64,000 nucleotides of DNA from Craspedostauros australis (taxonomy: Eukaryota; Bacillariophyta; Bacillariophyceae; Mastogloiales; Achnanthaceae), in assembly GCA_026770025.1 (NCBI GenBank), contig JAMXDE010000011.1, forward strand, positions 992,001 to 1,056,000, in the 5' to 3' direction. Both the position numbers and the translations under genes were made by a program. The first letter of the stretch is position 1. Each line of letters opens with the position of its first letter. A model generated the notes under the pieces. It did no database searches, was not told the origin of the DNA, and saw nothing but the letters and a program-made list of their open reading frames with translations. This document shows, one piece after another, positions 19,691 to 32,100 of the stretch.

Positions 19691-22600
19691 TCAGGAGGAA
19701 GAGTAGTCGCGCGGCGGTCTGCCTTCCTCCACATCGGATCCTTGGCTTGGCGGAACCAACGGGTAGGACTGGCTGCGGCTGAGAGACAAGGATCGTTCTC
19801 GTGTGGCAACGGTGGTGGCCTGCGAAGTCTCCGACAACCGCCGTCGCATTGTGGTCCCGTTGCGTTGGTTGGCGAGGTTGCGCGGATGCCTGATCCTGCG
19901 CAGCAGACTCACGACTTCTCGCAGTTCCTGATGCTCGAAGGAGCGCCCGGTCGCGTTGAATGCGATGTTGGGCGAAACGCGGTGATTGGAAATGGCTTGG
20001 TACCGGCCTCCTGATTCTTCGCCGCCGGTCTGGCTATCGGTAATGTCCTTGCGACAGACAGGGCACGTCCTGGCCTGCTTCAGCCATTCCCGGCAGCACT
20101 GCTTGTGGAAGACGTGCTTGCATTTGGTCTCGATGATCTCATCGCGATCGCTGAAGTCCTCCATGCAGATGCAGCACTCCGGTGGATAGCCGGCCTCAAA
20201 ATCCCCTAGCTTCACCGTTTTGAGTTGGTCGATGCAGCCAGGTGGTGCACCGGACGAGGCGCCTGTGAAGACAACGAATGGATTCGTCGCAGGTGGATCC
20301 TCCGTGGCCGGCGAGTAGCCGTTCCACGTCAGCAAGCTGGCGACGAAGCAAAAGGGCAGCAGGTAGCCAAGGATGATGGTCGCCCAGGCCATCATGGCAA
20401 GTGCGACAAAGGCGGCGCTGCTTTGGTACAGCTCCGGCGCCGTGTCCCTGCACTTGCTGTCGGGGCTTCGGAAGACGGCGTTGATGCCCAACCGAAGCAC
20501 GAGCAGCGCGTACGTCAGGTACGCCACGTTGTACACGATCACCCGGCAAGGCATGCGGGAGTTGGAGCCAGTGTCCCAGCGGAAGACCAGCCGCATGATG
20601 TCAACTCGGAATACGTCCAAGATGAGTTGCAACGTGACGAGCCAAAAGTACGGCTTCAGCGGCACATCGCATGTCTTGTCGATGGAGACGACGTAGGCGC
20701 TGGTGAGGATGACCCAGCACACCAGTATGGCCAAGAGGATGAGGCTGAAGAGAAGCGCCACGACTGTGATGACCATCTGGAACCGGCGGTTGATCAGGAT
20801 CCATCGAGCACGGGCGTCTCTGTGTGGATCTGCCTCATCTTCGGAATCAAAGTTGGCTCCGTTCTCGGCACTCCCATTCCTTTCCAGACCGGTACCAGCG
20901 CCATTGCTGTTGTTGTTGTTGTTGTTCCCGTTGGTAGTATTGGTGATGTTGTTACTGTTGTTGCCATTCATGTTGCTGTCGCCGCCACCCCGTCCGCTGG
21001 AGCCGCTTCCAGGTAGCTGCTGGTGACCCATGCGCTGCAGTCTGTTGCTGCTCGACGCTGCGCTTTGGCTTGCATCGCTGGGCCGACGTGGACTGTTTGG
21101 ATTACGCAGCATTTCGATTGCTGAAGCAGACAGTCGTGTGGATCGTGACCCGGCAGCAACAGCAGCTGAGTTGGACATGACGAACGAAGAATCGACCCCT
21201 CGCGCCATACCCACCGTTTCGCTTTGGCTTCGTTGTCGGCTTCTGTGGTTCTGCGATGCCGCCATGGATGTTGGCATGTAAGCAGCTGCCGCAGACGCAA
21301 ACGAAGAAGAGTACGGCTGACACGGCGGTGGCGGCGGCATTGAAGACGCTGATGTAATGGATGCGGAAGCGCGTGCATTGGTGGCATGAGTTGACGCAGT
21401 ATGTCCGTGTCTGCGACGGCTGTTCCTGCGAGGGGCCCGCAGCGCGCGTTGGAACAGGTGATCACGAATGCGGACGGCGTCTGGTTCCGACAATGCGCGC
21501 GTCCGATGGTCACGACGGAACGGTTCGGAAGAATCTGAGGGGCAATCATTCAGTCTGTGCAACAATGCTTCCAAATCTTCATCCATAGACCCTTGTGGGC
21601 TCAGTGCATGGTTACCGTCATTGGGTTCATCGTGTAGATTGTCGGCGTTGCGATCTGCGTGATTGCTGTTGTTGCTGCTGTTGTGGCTGCTGCTGGCACT
21701 GTCGTAGCCGTGCGTTGGTGCATGCGCAGTTCGTGAGCATCTGTGCATGTGCAACGCATGAACCGCCTCCATTTCAGAATTGGATCGCTTTGATGCTGAA
21801 CTGTCGGGGCTGAGCGACTGCTTGGCATCCACAAAGGACGAAAAATTGTTCTCGTCTGACTGTGGTGCATCAGGACGTACTTGCAGTTGCAGTTGCACTT
21901 GCGTTTGCACTTGCCATTGTTCCTCTCGGACCAGTTGCTTGATTGTAAGAGGTCTGGAGGGTATGCTCCATGGACCTGATGTTTCTATCTCTGCGTCTGC
22001 TGCTGTTTGTGATCGAGACCGCGACTGCGGTTGCGCATGTGGCAGATCTGGCGTCCTGTCGTTCATGCTGGTGGTGTTTTCTTTGTTCGCGTTGTTGTTG
22101 GTATTGAAGGTGGAGTTGATACTGACCTGATGCTGCCTCGTGAGTGATTCAATGCTGCTGCAGCTGCTGGGCGCTGGTGACCGAGATCGAATCCATCTGC
22201 GCAGCGTTGCCATTCCGGCATCGAGAGACGTATTGCCAGTGCTGTCGTGGTCTTTCCATGTGGTTGGTTCGTCATTGAGTTGTTGTTGTTGTTGCTGCTT
22301 TTGCTGTTGTTGATGATTCTGAAAGTGTTGTTGATGGCCTTCGACAGGCGTTGCCGGAGTCGCATTTGTCGCGAATCCAGTGGTGGTGGCTTGATTCCGT
22401 TGCGCAGACACATCCGCAGCATTGGAGAGAGGTCGATGCGGTTGCCGCAGGTATGAAGCTGCTGCTGTATTGATCCTGGTGGTTCTCGTTGCGCCTGCAC
22501 TTGTGTATCGACGAGATCGCAAGTGTGATAGTGGCGATGGAAACGACGGCTGCGAAGATGACATCGATGACGACACACCTGTGCATCCGGTGGAGTTGGA

Positions 22601-23053
22601 GCTCTTCGAGCGCACCAATGGTATTGTGTCGAAGCTGTGATGAGTCATCGCATTGGTTGCATATGTGTTTACCTGTTGTTGCTGTTGTTGTTGTTGTTGT
22701 TGTCTGTTGCGATGGGCCGAATGATTGTCATTCTCATCAATCATGTCGACGTGCCCAACAGCAGCTTTTGCATTGGTTCTGTTTGTCGGTGTTGCCAATG
22801 GCAAGTTCGCAGTGGAGTCTCCGTCAAATGAGGCATGCGCAGGATAGAACACGACATTGTCATCGTCAGCATCGCGGTCGCAGTCGTCGCTGTCATTCCT
22901 TGCATCTTCACCTGGCAGACAGCGGTGCCGTCTGGGCTGATGATGTGAGTGTTCTGTGACAGCCACAGACATGGCCTTGGCGTTCATTCGAATAGGGTCT
23001 CTGGCACCAACGCCTGCATCCGCATTGCTGCTAGTGCTGCTTTCACCTTGCAT
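19691..23053 (-). CDS. Multispanning RING-H2 E3 ubiquitin ligase, large low-complexity N-terminus
   Basis: 1120 residues, single exon from the ATG at 23053. The first ~700 residues are Ser/Gln/Asn/His-rich, with two poly-Gln runs (codons at about 22677-22702 and 22280-22315) and an Asn/Gly-rich stretch. Then come about four hydrophobic spans (MVITVVALLFSLILLAILVC; the LQLILDVF region; VAYLTYALLVLRLG; ALAMMAWATIILGYLLPFCF). Near residue 960 there is a RING-H2 domain, CCICMEDF...CKHVFHKQCCREWL...CPVCRK, with the full C3H2C3 ligand set. The layout resembles plant membrane RING proteins of the At1g12760/At4g11680 type. It should recruit an E2 and ubiquitinate membrane or nearby cytosolic targets; substrates cannot be inferred. 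The leader is CAGACAA-rich. Confidence 0.88.
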   Translation of the reverse strand: MQGESSTSSNADAGVGARDPIRMNAKAMSVAVTEHSHHQPRRHRCLPGEDARNDSDDCDRDADDDNVVFYPAHASFDGDSTANLPLATPTNRTNAKAAVGHVDMIDENDNHSAHRNRQQQQQQQQQQVNTYATNAMTHHSFDTIPLVRSKSSNSTGCTGVSSSMSSSQPSFPSPLSHLRSRRYTSAGATRTTRINTAAASYLRQPHRPLSNAADVSAQRNQATTTGFATNATPATPVEGHQQHFQNHQQQQKQQQQQQLNDEPTTWKDHDSTGNTSLDAGMATLRRWIRSRSPAPSSCSSIESLTRQHQVSINSTFNTNNNANKENTTSMNDRTPDLPHAQPQSRSRSQTAADAEIETSGPWSIPSRPLTIKQLVREEQWQVQTQVQLQLQVRPDAPQSDENNFSSFVDAKQSLSPDSSASKRSNSEMEAVHALHMHRCSRTAHAPTHGYDSASSSHNSSNNSNHADRNADNLHDEPNDGNHALSPQGSMDEDLEALLHRLNDCPSDSSEPFRRDHRTRALSEPDAVRIRDHLFQRALRAPRRNSRRRHGHTASTHATNARASASITSASSMPPPPPCQPYSSSFASAAAAYMPTSMAASQNHRSRQRSQSETVGMARGVDSSFVMSNSAAVAAGSRSTRLSASAIEMLRNPNSPRRPSDASQSAASSSNRLQRMGHQQLPGSGSSGRGGGDSNMNGNNSNNITNTTNGNNNNNNSNGAGTGLERNGSAENGANFDSEDEADPHRDARARWILINRRFQMVITVVALLFSLILLAILVCWVILTSAYVVSIDKTCDVPLKPYFWLVTLQLILDVFRVDIMRLVFRWDTGSNSRMPCRVIVYNVAYLTYALLVLRLGINAVFRSPDSKCRDTAPELYQSSAAFVALAMMAWATIILGYLLPFCFVASLLTWNGYSPATEDPPATNPFVVFTGASSGAPPGCIDQLKTVKLGDFEAGYPPECCICMEDFSDRDEIIETKCKHVFHKQCCREWLKQARTCPVCRKDITDSQTGGEESGGRYQAISNHRVSPNIAFNATGRSFEHQELREVVSLLRRIRHPRNLANQRNGTTMRRRLSETSQATTVATRERSLSLSRSQSYPLVPPSQGSDVEEGRPPRDYSSS

Positions 23054-26000
23054 CTCGTGAGAGTTGCGTCTGTGTTGTCTGTCTGTTTGTGCGCGTAAGA
23101 GCTATGCGCTAGTGTTCCACACTTGTGTTCCACGCTTGTGTTCCACAATGCTGTATCGTGGAGTATGCGAGAATGACTTTGATGTTGACTTTGTGTCTGC
23201 GTGAAGGCGCAGGCGTCGCTGCCTCCTGTTGTTCGATGAGGATCGAGGGAATGTGATCTCGGTAAGTCGTGAAGTACTGACAACGCCGCTGTTGTTGCTG
23301 CCGTTGTTTTGAGGTGGCTTCGTGACTGCGAATTTGATGGGTTTAGCCACAGATGAGTGGCGGCGATCCGATTGTGCTTGTGATGAGGAGGAATCGAGGA
23401 GCAGCAGTTGCTTCTGACGACTGTCAATCTCTCGCTCTGTTCGTGTCCTATACTGATTCCGTGTGATTGTGTGTGTGATTTGCGGATCCACAGGCTGAGA
23501 CGAGGACCGGTGCGAGTATGATGCGTCCCAGATGCAGATACTTTGGCGATGGGCGTTCTGGTTGGCTGAGAAGTCGAAAAGCAACACCGACGGCAACACC
23601 AAGTGCGTGTAGAGTCGAGAAGGCCGCAAGTGTGCTCGAATTGGGAGTTGTACTTGTGTTTGGATTCGTACTCTTGCAGAGCGGATCGAGGTTGCCACGA
23701 GAATCGTTCGTCCGCTTTGTCGCTTACGGCAGAGAGAGGGAGCGGTTTGGTTGGTGGCTTTGTGTGACCTTCTTGGCCTGCCTCTCCTTGCGCCTCTCCT
23801 TGGTTGTCTGTTCTCTTGATGTGGCCAAACCGCCGACGCTGCTTTCGAAACCGTTGTGCTCCAATTCCTACACTCCGCTCGACACCGCGAATGGTCCTGT
23901 ATTCGAACAAGTTCTAACACAAATGCGGTGTGTTGGGAACCCAGCACGCTCTTTTGCGTATGTCAATGATGTTTTCTGTGCTGTCGTAACGCGCCATCGG
24001 TCAGCGTCTTTTTTTTTTTCAGCAAGAAATGGTCGTGGTTCTGTGTGTGCGTGTGTTGGTGATACCGCGCGAAACTGTGCGAATCCAGTAGTACTAAGAT
24101 CACGTAGGTACGTGTACGAAGAGCCCAGAACACAGCCGCACACAGAAACGCCGTGAGAATTTCCCCGCATGTGCTAGCGCAGGTACACGTGCTGCGCTCA
24201 CGCCACTCACCCTTTTTTCGCAGGGTTGCAATCGTGGTTGTTTGTCTTGGCTGGTGTGTGTGACACTATTGGAAATCGTGTCGTGCGAAGCCGGCTGAAC
24301 ATACCAATGCAATTATTTTGCCCGCCGCCATCCACTCACCTCGCGAGTGAGCTACTCTACTCATCTGTCAATACTCTCTGACGCACAACCATTTTCATGC
24401 AACAGGTCGTGAGAAGGTTCACCCCAACTCCACGGAAAGATGTGGACAGTTGCACAACAAAATGGACATACCTCCACTTGCAATATGTTTCTTCTGATTC
24501 TGTAGTGTTCTACTCGACGACTATCGGAATATGTCCACCTCCACTCACTTCCTAACAACCGCTGCCCACTTTCGCCAATTCTGCACGACGCAATTCTTCC
24601 CAGGCCTTGTTTCGAGTACAATCATCTATCCGCTGAGCTTCAATTGTATTGGAGCACATCAGTTCTTCACAAAGAGAGAGCATGACCGAACTGCTCTGTT
24701 GCCATCCTTCCACACTGACGATACATCGCAGCAAGACATCTACTAGAATACACCACTCTGCCTGCTCTACTCCAACACATCTTGTGCTGCCAAGTCTAAC
24801 AATGGTACTTCCATAGGCACAGATGGAACCTTTTTTGCGATCAACACGAATACAAGTGTTCATTCTGTTGGGTTATGAACCCTCTGACATGTCTGTCGTT
24901 GTCGAGGATGGGAACAGCCGTTATCCGGCAAACTCGTGTGCGACATTGCATTGTTCGGGGTTTCTGCTGTTGGCGCGCTATGTTTCGCGTTGTCACGTCA
25001 TGTCGTACAGACGCGGACCAGCCAACAGCGACAAGCGCAAGAACGACAGCAAAAATACCGAAAACGAAGAGGCTCCGACACCACCAACCACGAAAGGACA
25101 AACCGCACGGACAACCAGAACTACGAGTGCGAGAGCGACCACCAAGAAGGGCCGCGTGAAACCAACGACCACTGCAACGACTGAGACTGTACACCACCGC
25201 GAAAGCCCAGAGAGAGAGGAAAGGGAGGAAAAGACACCAACAGTCGTCAAGCCATCATCCCACCTCCTTGCCCAACGTGATTGGAAGTGAGTGCATGGAC
25301 AAGACGAAGTCGGTCACCTGATTGGCATAGTGTTGGTGAGTGAGGTAGCAACAGTGGCAGCAACAGTGGCAGCAACAATGGTTGCAACATGACAACGGCG
25401 GCTGGATGAACACCAACCGCAACAGCAGCCACATTTACGACAATTGGTGGTGGAGGCTCTTCAGTCATCTGTTCTGTTCTGTTCGTGTGGCGGAACGAGG
25501 CACTTCGCGGCAGCACAACGACACGATGGAAGGGACTGGGTTCGGTTGCATTTGAGGGATTGGCAAACGGCACGAGATGAACCGCATGGTACCGTGTGGC
25601 ACTCTGCTCAGCTCAGCTCCTTCACCATGGCGTCGAGCTACTCAAGCCGACGCAACGAGAGAGGACAGACCATCAAAGTCGGAGGTTGGCAAGAAGCACC
25701 GATCCGATCCCGCAGATAAACCAACGCAATAACATTGGCCAGCGTGGGTTGGAACGTGTAAATGTTCGACTAAGGCCCACCATGAGCGATGCGACATTGA
25801 AGGCCTAGCGGCCGTGGTCGCTGAAAAGACAGCTAAAGTGCACAGGTGCCTGCCAACGATGCCATCACCACTGCCATCAACATCGCCGCCTGCAACGGCC
25901 ACTTATTGTTGTTGATGCAGTCAACTGGTTTCTTCTCACACAGGTACTCATCTTCCATCCAACTCACGCAACATCGTTTACCCTCCATTCAATCTCTCAC

Positions 26001-26333
26001 GATTTCCACAAACATCACCATCAACACCAATGACGCTGATGATGAACAACTGCAACAGTGTTCCTTATTTGTCCATCGCGTCAGTTTCATCTCACAACAT
26101 CAACGCAGAGCAGAGCAAAGGAGTATAAAGACAAGGCAAAGCACAGCACAGCCAAAGGAAAGCAAGCAGCATTGCCACAACGAACAACCACAGCACGCAA
26201 CAGGAGGCAACAGGAGGCAGACGGTGTTTCAACAGTGTGACGGTTAAAGACGAATTCATACCTCCGTGACGGTCAGCAGACGAAGCAAAGTGCAAAGTCA
26301 ACCAACAAAAAGGCCTAAAACAAGCGCGGCAAG
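23054..26333. other. 3.3-kb gap without a recognisable gene
   Basis: This is the largest gene-free stretch in the window. Its left end is the probable leader of the RING gene: CAAACAGACAGACAA-type sequence on the minus strand, and a threefold GTGTTCCAC repeat near 23112-23146. A T12 run is at about 24007-24018. Its right end (about 25840-26333) is CA/CAA-rich and is probably the PP1 leader. Frames up to about 300 codons occur on both strands (for example 22984-23910 minus and 23518-24156 plus), but their composition is skewed and none shows a domain. I found no tRNA-like or other RNA gene by eye. Confidence 0.35.
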
Positions 26334-28042
26334 ATGTCAGGCCACGATGAGAGCTGGATTGATGGTATGATCGACTTGCTCTTGCAATGTCGAAACAAAA
26401 AGCCAGGAACACCCGTCGACATTTCGGCTCAGGATGCCACAACTCTGTGTAACCAGGCAAGGGAGGTCTTCATGGCGCAGCCGATGCTTCTCGAGCTGGG
26501 TGCGCCACTCAAGATCTGCGGTGATGTGCACGGCCAGTACAGCGACGTCCTGCGTCTCTTCGAGTACGGAGGATTCCCACCGGAGGTAAGTCCAAATCAA
26601 ATCACGGTGCTTTGCTTGCCTTGTGTGTTCATGCAAGGCCAGCATGCTCGAGGTTACCCCTGAACGTGGCTTGCAAACCAGGCGCCACAACCATCCACAC
26701 ACTTCACATTGGATGAGCTTCTTCAGCACAGAACATGCAACATAATGTCATCTCCACAACGCCAGATGAGAGGCAACACAAGAGTGCGCTCGAGCTGCAG
26801 CACGGCACAGATCATGCCAAACAACAACACACAAAGATGGGACCGCACTGTATGCTGTGCGTTTGCACAAAACGACATGAAGCCCATATCTGCAAGGAAA
26901 GGGCCGTCAGCGCATCACAACATCGCGATCGCTCTCATTCTCATTCTCACACATTCTGCTTTCCAACGAATCGTCGTTGCCGCCGCTGCCATCATCATGC
27001 TTGCAATCATGGTCGTCCATTCATGCACAACAGGCCAACTACCTCTTCCTCGGTGACTACGTCGACCGTGGCAAGCAATCCTTGGAGGTCGTCTGCCTCC
27101 TCTTCGCATACAAAATCAAGTACCCGGAAAACTTCTTCCTCCTGAGAGGGAACCACGAGTGCGCCGGTATCAACAGAATTTATGGATTCTACGATGAGTG
27201 TCGCCGTCGCTTCTCCGTCAAGATGTGGAAACAATTTTGCAATACCTTCAACTGCCTTCCGTGCTGCGCCGTCATCGATGACAAGATCATTTGCATGCAC
27301 GGCGGCTTGTCACCGGAGCTCTCCCAGATGGAACAGATCGCTAACATCCCACGACCATGTGACGTCCCTGACACAGGTCTGCTGTGCGACATCCTCTGGG
27401 CCGATCCAGATCAAACCGTAACGGTACGTTCTCTTGTCGTACGAACAACCTTGCTGCCACGTCTGTGCTACTTGTCGCCACGCCTCCTAGGCTTTGCATG
27501 ATCGCCTTCAGTGCGCTAACTTTGTTTTGTCTTTTCTACTGTTTCATTTTCTCTTTCGTCCTTCAACCCGTTGCGACACCTTGCGTGAATTGCAATCATG
27601 GCACTGTCGCTGACACATTCGCAATCCTACTGTTGGTCATACGTACATTGCGACATCATGCAACTCTATGCGACGCAACGCAATACAAACATGATCTCAT
27701 CTCAAACAACAGGGCTGGGGTGATAACGATCGCGGTGTGTCGTTCACTTTCGGAGGCGATGTCGTTCGGCAATTCCTCCGCCGTCATGATTTGGACTTGG
27801 TTGTGCGGGCCCACCAAGTTGTGGAAGACGGATACGAGTTCTTTGCTGGTCGGGAGCTCGTCACGGTGTTCTCCGCGCCAAACTACTGTGGCGAATTCGA
27901 CAATGCAGGCGCAATGATGACGGTTGATGACACTCTCATGTGTTCGTTCCAGATCCTGAAACCGGCCAGCTCCGCCCAGCAACGAAATGCCGCGCATGGT
28001 GGTGGCCGACCGGGCACCCCAGGACGGGGAGGGGGCAGGTAA
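26334..28042 (+). CDS. Serine/threonine protein phosphatase PP1 catalytic subunit
   Basis: Three exons: 26334-26585, 27034-27423, 27713-28042 (introns of 448 and 289 nt, both phase 0, GTAAGT...ACAG and GTACGT...ACAG); 323 residues, the family's typical length. The joins restore the conserved text [14 protein letters not shown] and [15 protein letters not shown]. The metal-binding and catalytic motifs sit at standard PP1 positions: GDVHG (D64, H66), GDYVDRG (D92), GNHE (N124, H125), and later [11 protein letters not shown]. The C-terminal tail is Gly-rich and contains RPGTPGR, like the inhibitory CDK site (RPITPPR type) of other PP1s. PP1 removes phosphates from many proteins and counters mitotic kinases, including at kinetochores. 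The start ATG aligns with known PP1 N-termini. Confidence 0.97.
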
Positions 28043-29114
28043 ATCGGGTCTTTGGCTTCCAGCTTTTCCGCGCCTCAAGCTTGCAAGGCAGGTGCGAGTG
28101 GATTGCGACGTACCCCAACACAACCAGTCGCAACAAGGCTTCCAATGATAATGGCGACGACGATGACGATGAACAGCGAAAGCGATCGAGCATCGGCAAC
28201 AACAACAAACCAACGAACACGCAAGCAAGCAACTATTAAGCAAGTAAAGGAACTCCGTGTATACACGAGCGCAGCGCCATCTTTCGTGCTTAATCGCCTG
28301 CTTTGTTTAAGACAGAAGCTGAATCTGCAGCAACCGATGGTACTTGGTGCCATTGTATGGTATCGCCCGAGAACAGACCCAAAGGCGATAATAGTAACAA
28401 GTATGCGGAACCCTTGTATCAGCACAGCATGGTCCGATCTATCATGGAATAGAACAGAGTAGAGCGGAGTGGAGCCCTCCAGAGAGAGAGAGAGCATGGT
28501 ACCATACTCTACGAGCACCATGCAAAGATGCCTGTTTGGCCTCTTGGCCTCACAAATTTAAGCGATGGTAAGGCTGTTGTTGAAGCTAGCTATTGGCTTG
28601 AATCTAGGAGAGTGCTTGGTGCTCGTCACGAAAGAGCCGTTACGAAGTTCAAGGCAGACGCTATGTGCGACAAATTTCAAAAATTTGAAACCCTGCGTTC
28701 GCCAACATTTTGGCACATCGCACCCAACCAAAACACAACGCAACATCCTCATGGCGTCATCGGAGAGTGCTGTTGTCACCATCCTTCCAACAACTGCTGA
28801 TGCTATCACTGGTGCTTCTGCCAGCTGATTCTCAATGACATCAAACCAACCCAGGAGCAGAGGAATTTGCTCTGCTACCTTTCGACCGCATCACCCAGAA
28901 GATACCACACGAGTGCAACAGCGGAACATTTGACAGTTGACATCGTGCACCCCCAATATTCCTGGCTTCATCCACAACCATCCACACGGACAGAATCAGA
29001 AGGCAACGCTGACAGCAACGATACGTTCCCGTGCCAAGCAGCTCGCAACTGATCCATTCCCAACTGCATGCCACACTAACCAACGCTTGTGTTTGCATTT
29101 AAGCACAGGGAAGC
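28043..29114. other. PP1 3' flank and MadBub upstream region
   Basis: No gene was recognised. A (GA)n tract lies at 28481-28494. A 25-codon frame beginning at 28751 (ATGGCGTCATCG) is too short to support as a gene. The sequence just before 29115 is CA-rich and probably the MadBub leader. Confidence 0.35.
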
Positions 29115-32100
29115 ATGAACGCCCCAACATGGGAGCAGTGCAAGGAGAATGCAGCCCCACTTCAACGCGGGCGCAATGTGAAGAGGTTGGAGAAGGGGCT
29201 CAAGCTGCAACCGAAGGCCAAGAACGTGGAAAAGATGATCAAGCACTACGAGAAGCTGGTGCGTCCCTCCGAAGATCCGCATGCAGCGGCTCGAGGTCAG
29301 AAGGACGATGACGTCCTCGTGCATTGGTTGGGTTACATCCGTTTCTTCCAGGATGCCTTCCCATCCAACACGCACGAGCAATTCTTACTGTTGGAGAGAT
29401 GCACCCGCGCAGTCATCGAGCTGCGGCAGTACGCCAACGATGATAGATTCGTTGGCATATGTGCCAAGTACGCTGATCGATCTCAAGATCCCAACGCCGT
29501 GTTCAAGCATTTGCACCAGAAGAAGATCGGGCAGGAACGAGCGCTGTTCTGGATCGCTTGGGCGTACGTCGCTGAGAAGGGCAACGACTTCCCTTTTGCA
29601 GAGCAGATCTTCAAGAAGGGTATCCGGAAGAATGCCCTGCCCGTCGAGACGCTCAAAACGCGCCACATGCAATTCCAAAGACGCATGAGCCGGTACTGGC
29701 TCAATTCGTCGCAGCAGAACGATGCGTTGGATGAAGAAGAAGCGCAGAGCCACGCCCAAGGTAGCCGTCGCACGCTCGGCGGTCTCACTCGCGATCACGT
29801 TCAGAGCAACGCACGCAGCTTCACATCCTCGTCGCTTGGAAGATCGCGACGTGTACATCATGGTCATGCCGCTGCGTCAGGATATGTTGGTGACAGAGAG
29901 AACATGCAAAGTATTGCCAACACGAACGCCACCCAGGATGCCTTTCCAATCTTCGTGGAGGATGGGAACGGTGAAGCTGGAAACGGCGGTGGTGGCTACA
30001 ACTTGGATCAGAGCGTTCTCGAACCGACCGACCGTGTGTTGGAAACGGAAGCAGACCGACGAAAGGAGAACACTCTGGAGGCGGAAAGGTGGAATCAACG
30101 CGGCGGACTTGGAGGAGGCACAGCGATGGGAGCAGCCCAAGCACTGGCATCATCCCGTCCCCAGCCAATGGGAGCGTTTGCTGTCTTCGTAGATGAGGAA
30201 TGCGCTGTGCAAAACGAGGAGCAAGAACAGAGGCGGGCAAATCTTCAGGATCAGCAGCGACAGGTGCGCGATGAACGCATGTTCCGCGAACGCCGCGACG
30301 ATGGAATGGTACGTGCTTTCACGCAATTATTCACCTTGTCCAGATGAACTCGTTTTACTTGTGTATGCATGCTCTCCGTTGATACCATACCATGGGCAGA
30401 TTGCGCATGATGGAAGTATGTGCTTGTCATGGGTGACGAGCGATGCGCAATGCACCGATATCCATGCGTAATGCTCACACCCACAATCTCTCCGCCTGAA
30501 TGCAAATGCTCTACTCCTCTCGACTTCGCTCTGTTCATTTCCACGTTGATGTGCTTGATTGGATTCCACCCACCCTCCGTCTCTCTCCCTTCGGTTGTTC
30601 GTATGTTCATGACACCCATACAGGCTGAGAAGCTCGTGAAAGATCCATTGCGGTACATGAGAAACCCATCCAAGCTCGAGGGCGACATGGCCAATGCAGC
30701 GGCATCCCAAACCAGCAGCCATTCTTCAAAAACGAAGAGTAGAACGCAGGGCTCTCCGAAGTCGGGTGAGCGAGGACAGGCAGGCTTCAACTCGAAGCTG
30801 CTGAAAGATGCGAGTGGGAGAGAACAGTGCTTCGAGGAGGCAAGGCTCCATCAAGGTCGTTACAGGCTCGCAGATTCCGGAAATGACTTCAATCTGTTGG
30901 CACAAGTCCCTGCGCGAATGGGTGTTGGAAACCATACGAATGCTTCCTTCGCCAACCAGAGCATGTCATCGCAAATGGACATCGATGACACTGACGACGA
31001 GTGTGAGCCGAACGTGCTCGGTCGCAACGGTGGTAGAAGCCGTGGTGGTGATGCCACCATCCCAATAGCGATGGACGAAGATGCGGGCGCATCCGCTACC
31101 AGAGATGAGAGGTTGCCAGAGGTTCGCTTCAATCCCCAGGTCATGACGACGATCCTCAATCAGAGTCACATATCCACCGCCAGCTCGACGGTAGACGCAG
31201 CCCACGCTGTGGGTTTGCCGACAGCCCGTGAGGAAGAAACTATCAACACGAAATTCGCCATGAAGGAGTTGAGTATGATGTTCTCAAGCCCGGCAGATAC
31301 GGGCATGGGCAACGGGGTCGGTCAGAGGCAAGGCGCCAACATGAATGGATCAATCGTGAACCTTCCGATAGAATCCGACGCAAACACCTCGTACGACATT
31401 GGAGCCATGGTGGGACAGATGCACTTGGATAACTCCATCATGATCTCCAACGATGGGCCGCCATCAGACCACGCCCCGTCGCATGACTCTTCATCAGACC
31501 AGGTGGGACTCCGTCCCACTGCCTTCGGCAGCTTGCGCGCACGGGAGCAACTGCCATCCAATCCAACTGGCCGCGCCCCTGCCCCAAGTGGTGAGTTTGC
31601 CATCTTTCAAGACAACAGCGACAACACGAGCGATGATGCAATCCAGTCGAACCCACCGATGCAAAGCGCCGGATTCACCATCTTCAACGAGGCCGATGTT
31701 CATGGCGATGCGGAAGAAACGGCTCAGAAAAACTCTCGCCAGGATGGACCAAGTTCGGTCCCAAAGAAATCGATGGGGTTCCAGATCTTTGCTGATGACG
31801 GCTGTGTTGGAGGGCGAGATGATGCGGATGCGCAGCTCCAGCGACAAGACGCACCACTCTCGCAACAAAATGACGACGAGACTGCGACCCTGTCCCTCAT
31901 GGGCGACTTCATGGATACCTTGGGTGGAGGTGAAGAGAAGGCCAAGCCGAGCGCGCAGCCCCAAGGAGGATTTTCTATCTTCATGGATGGTGAAGGCGAT
32001 AACCCAGACAAAGTAAGCATGTAGACGAAGCGCCGCTATCAGGCAGCAACACCACCATCAGCATCCCACAACAGAAGCAGGAACCGAAACAACGAAATAT

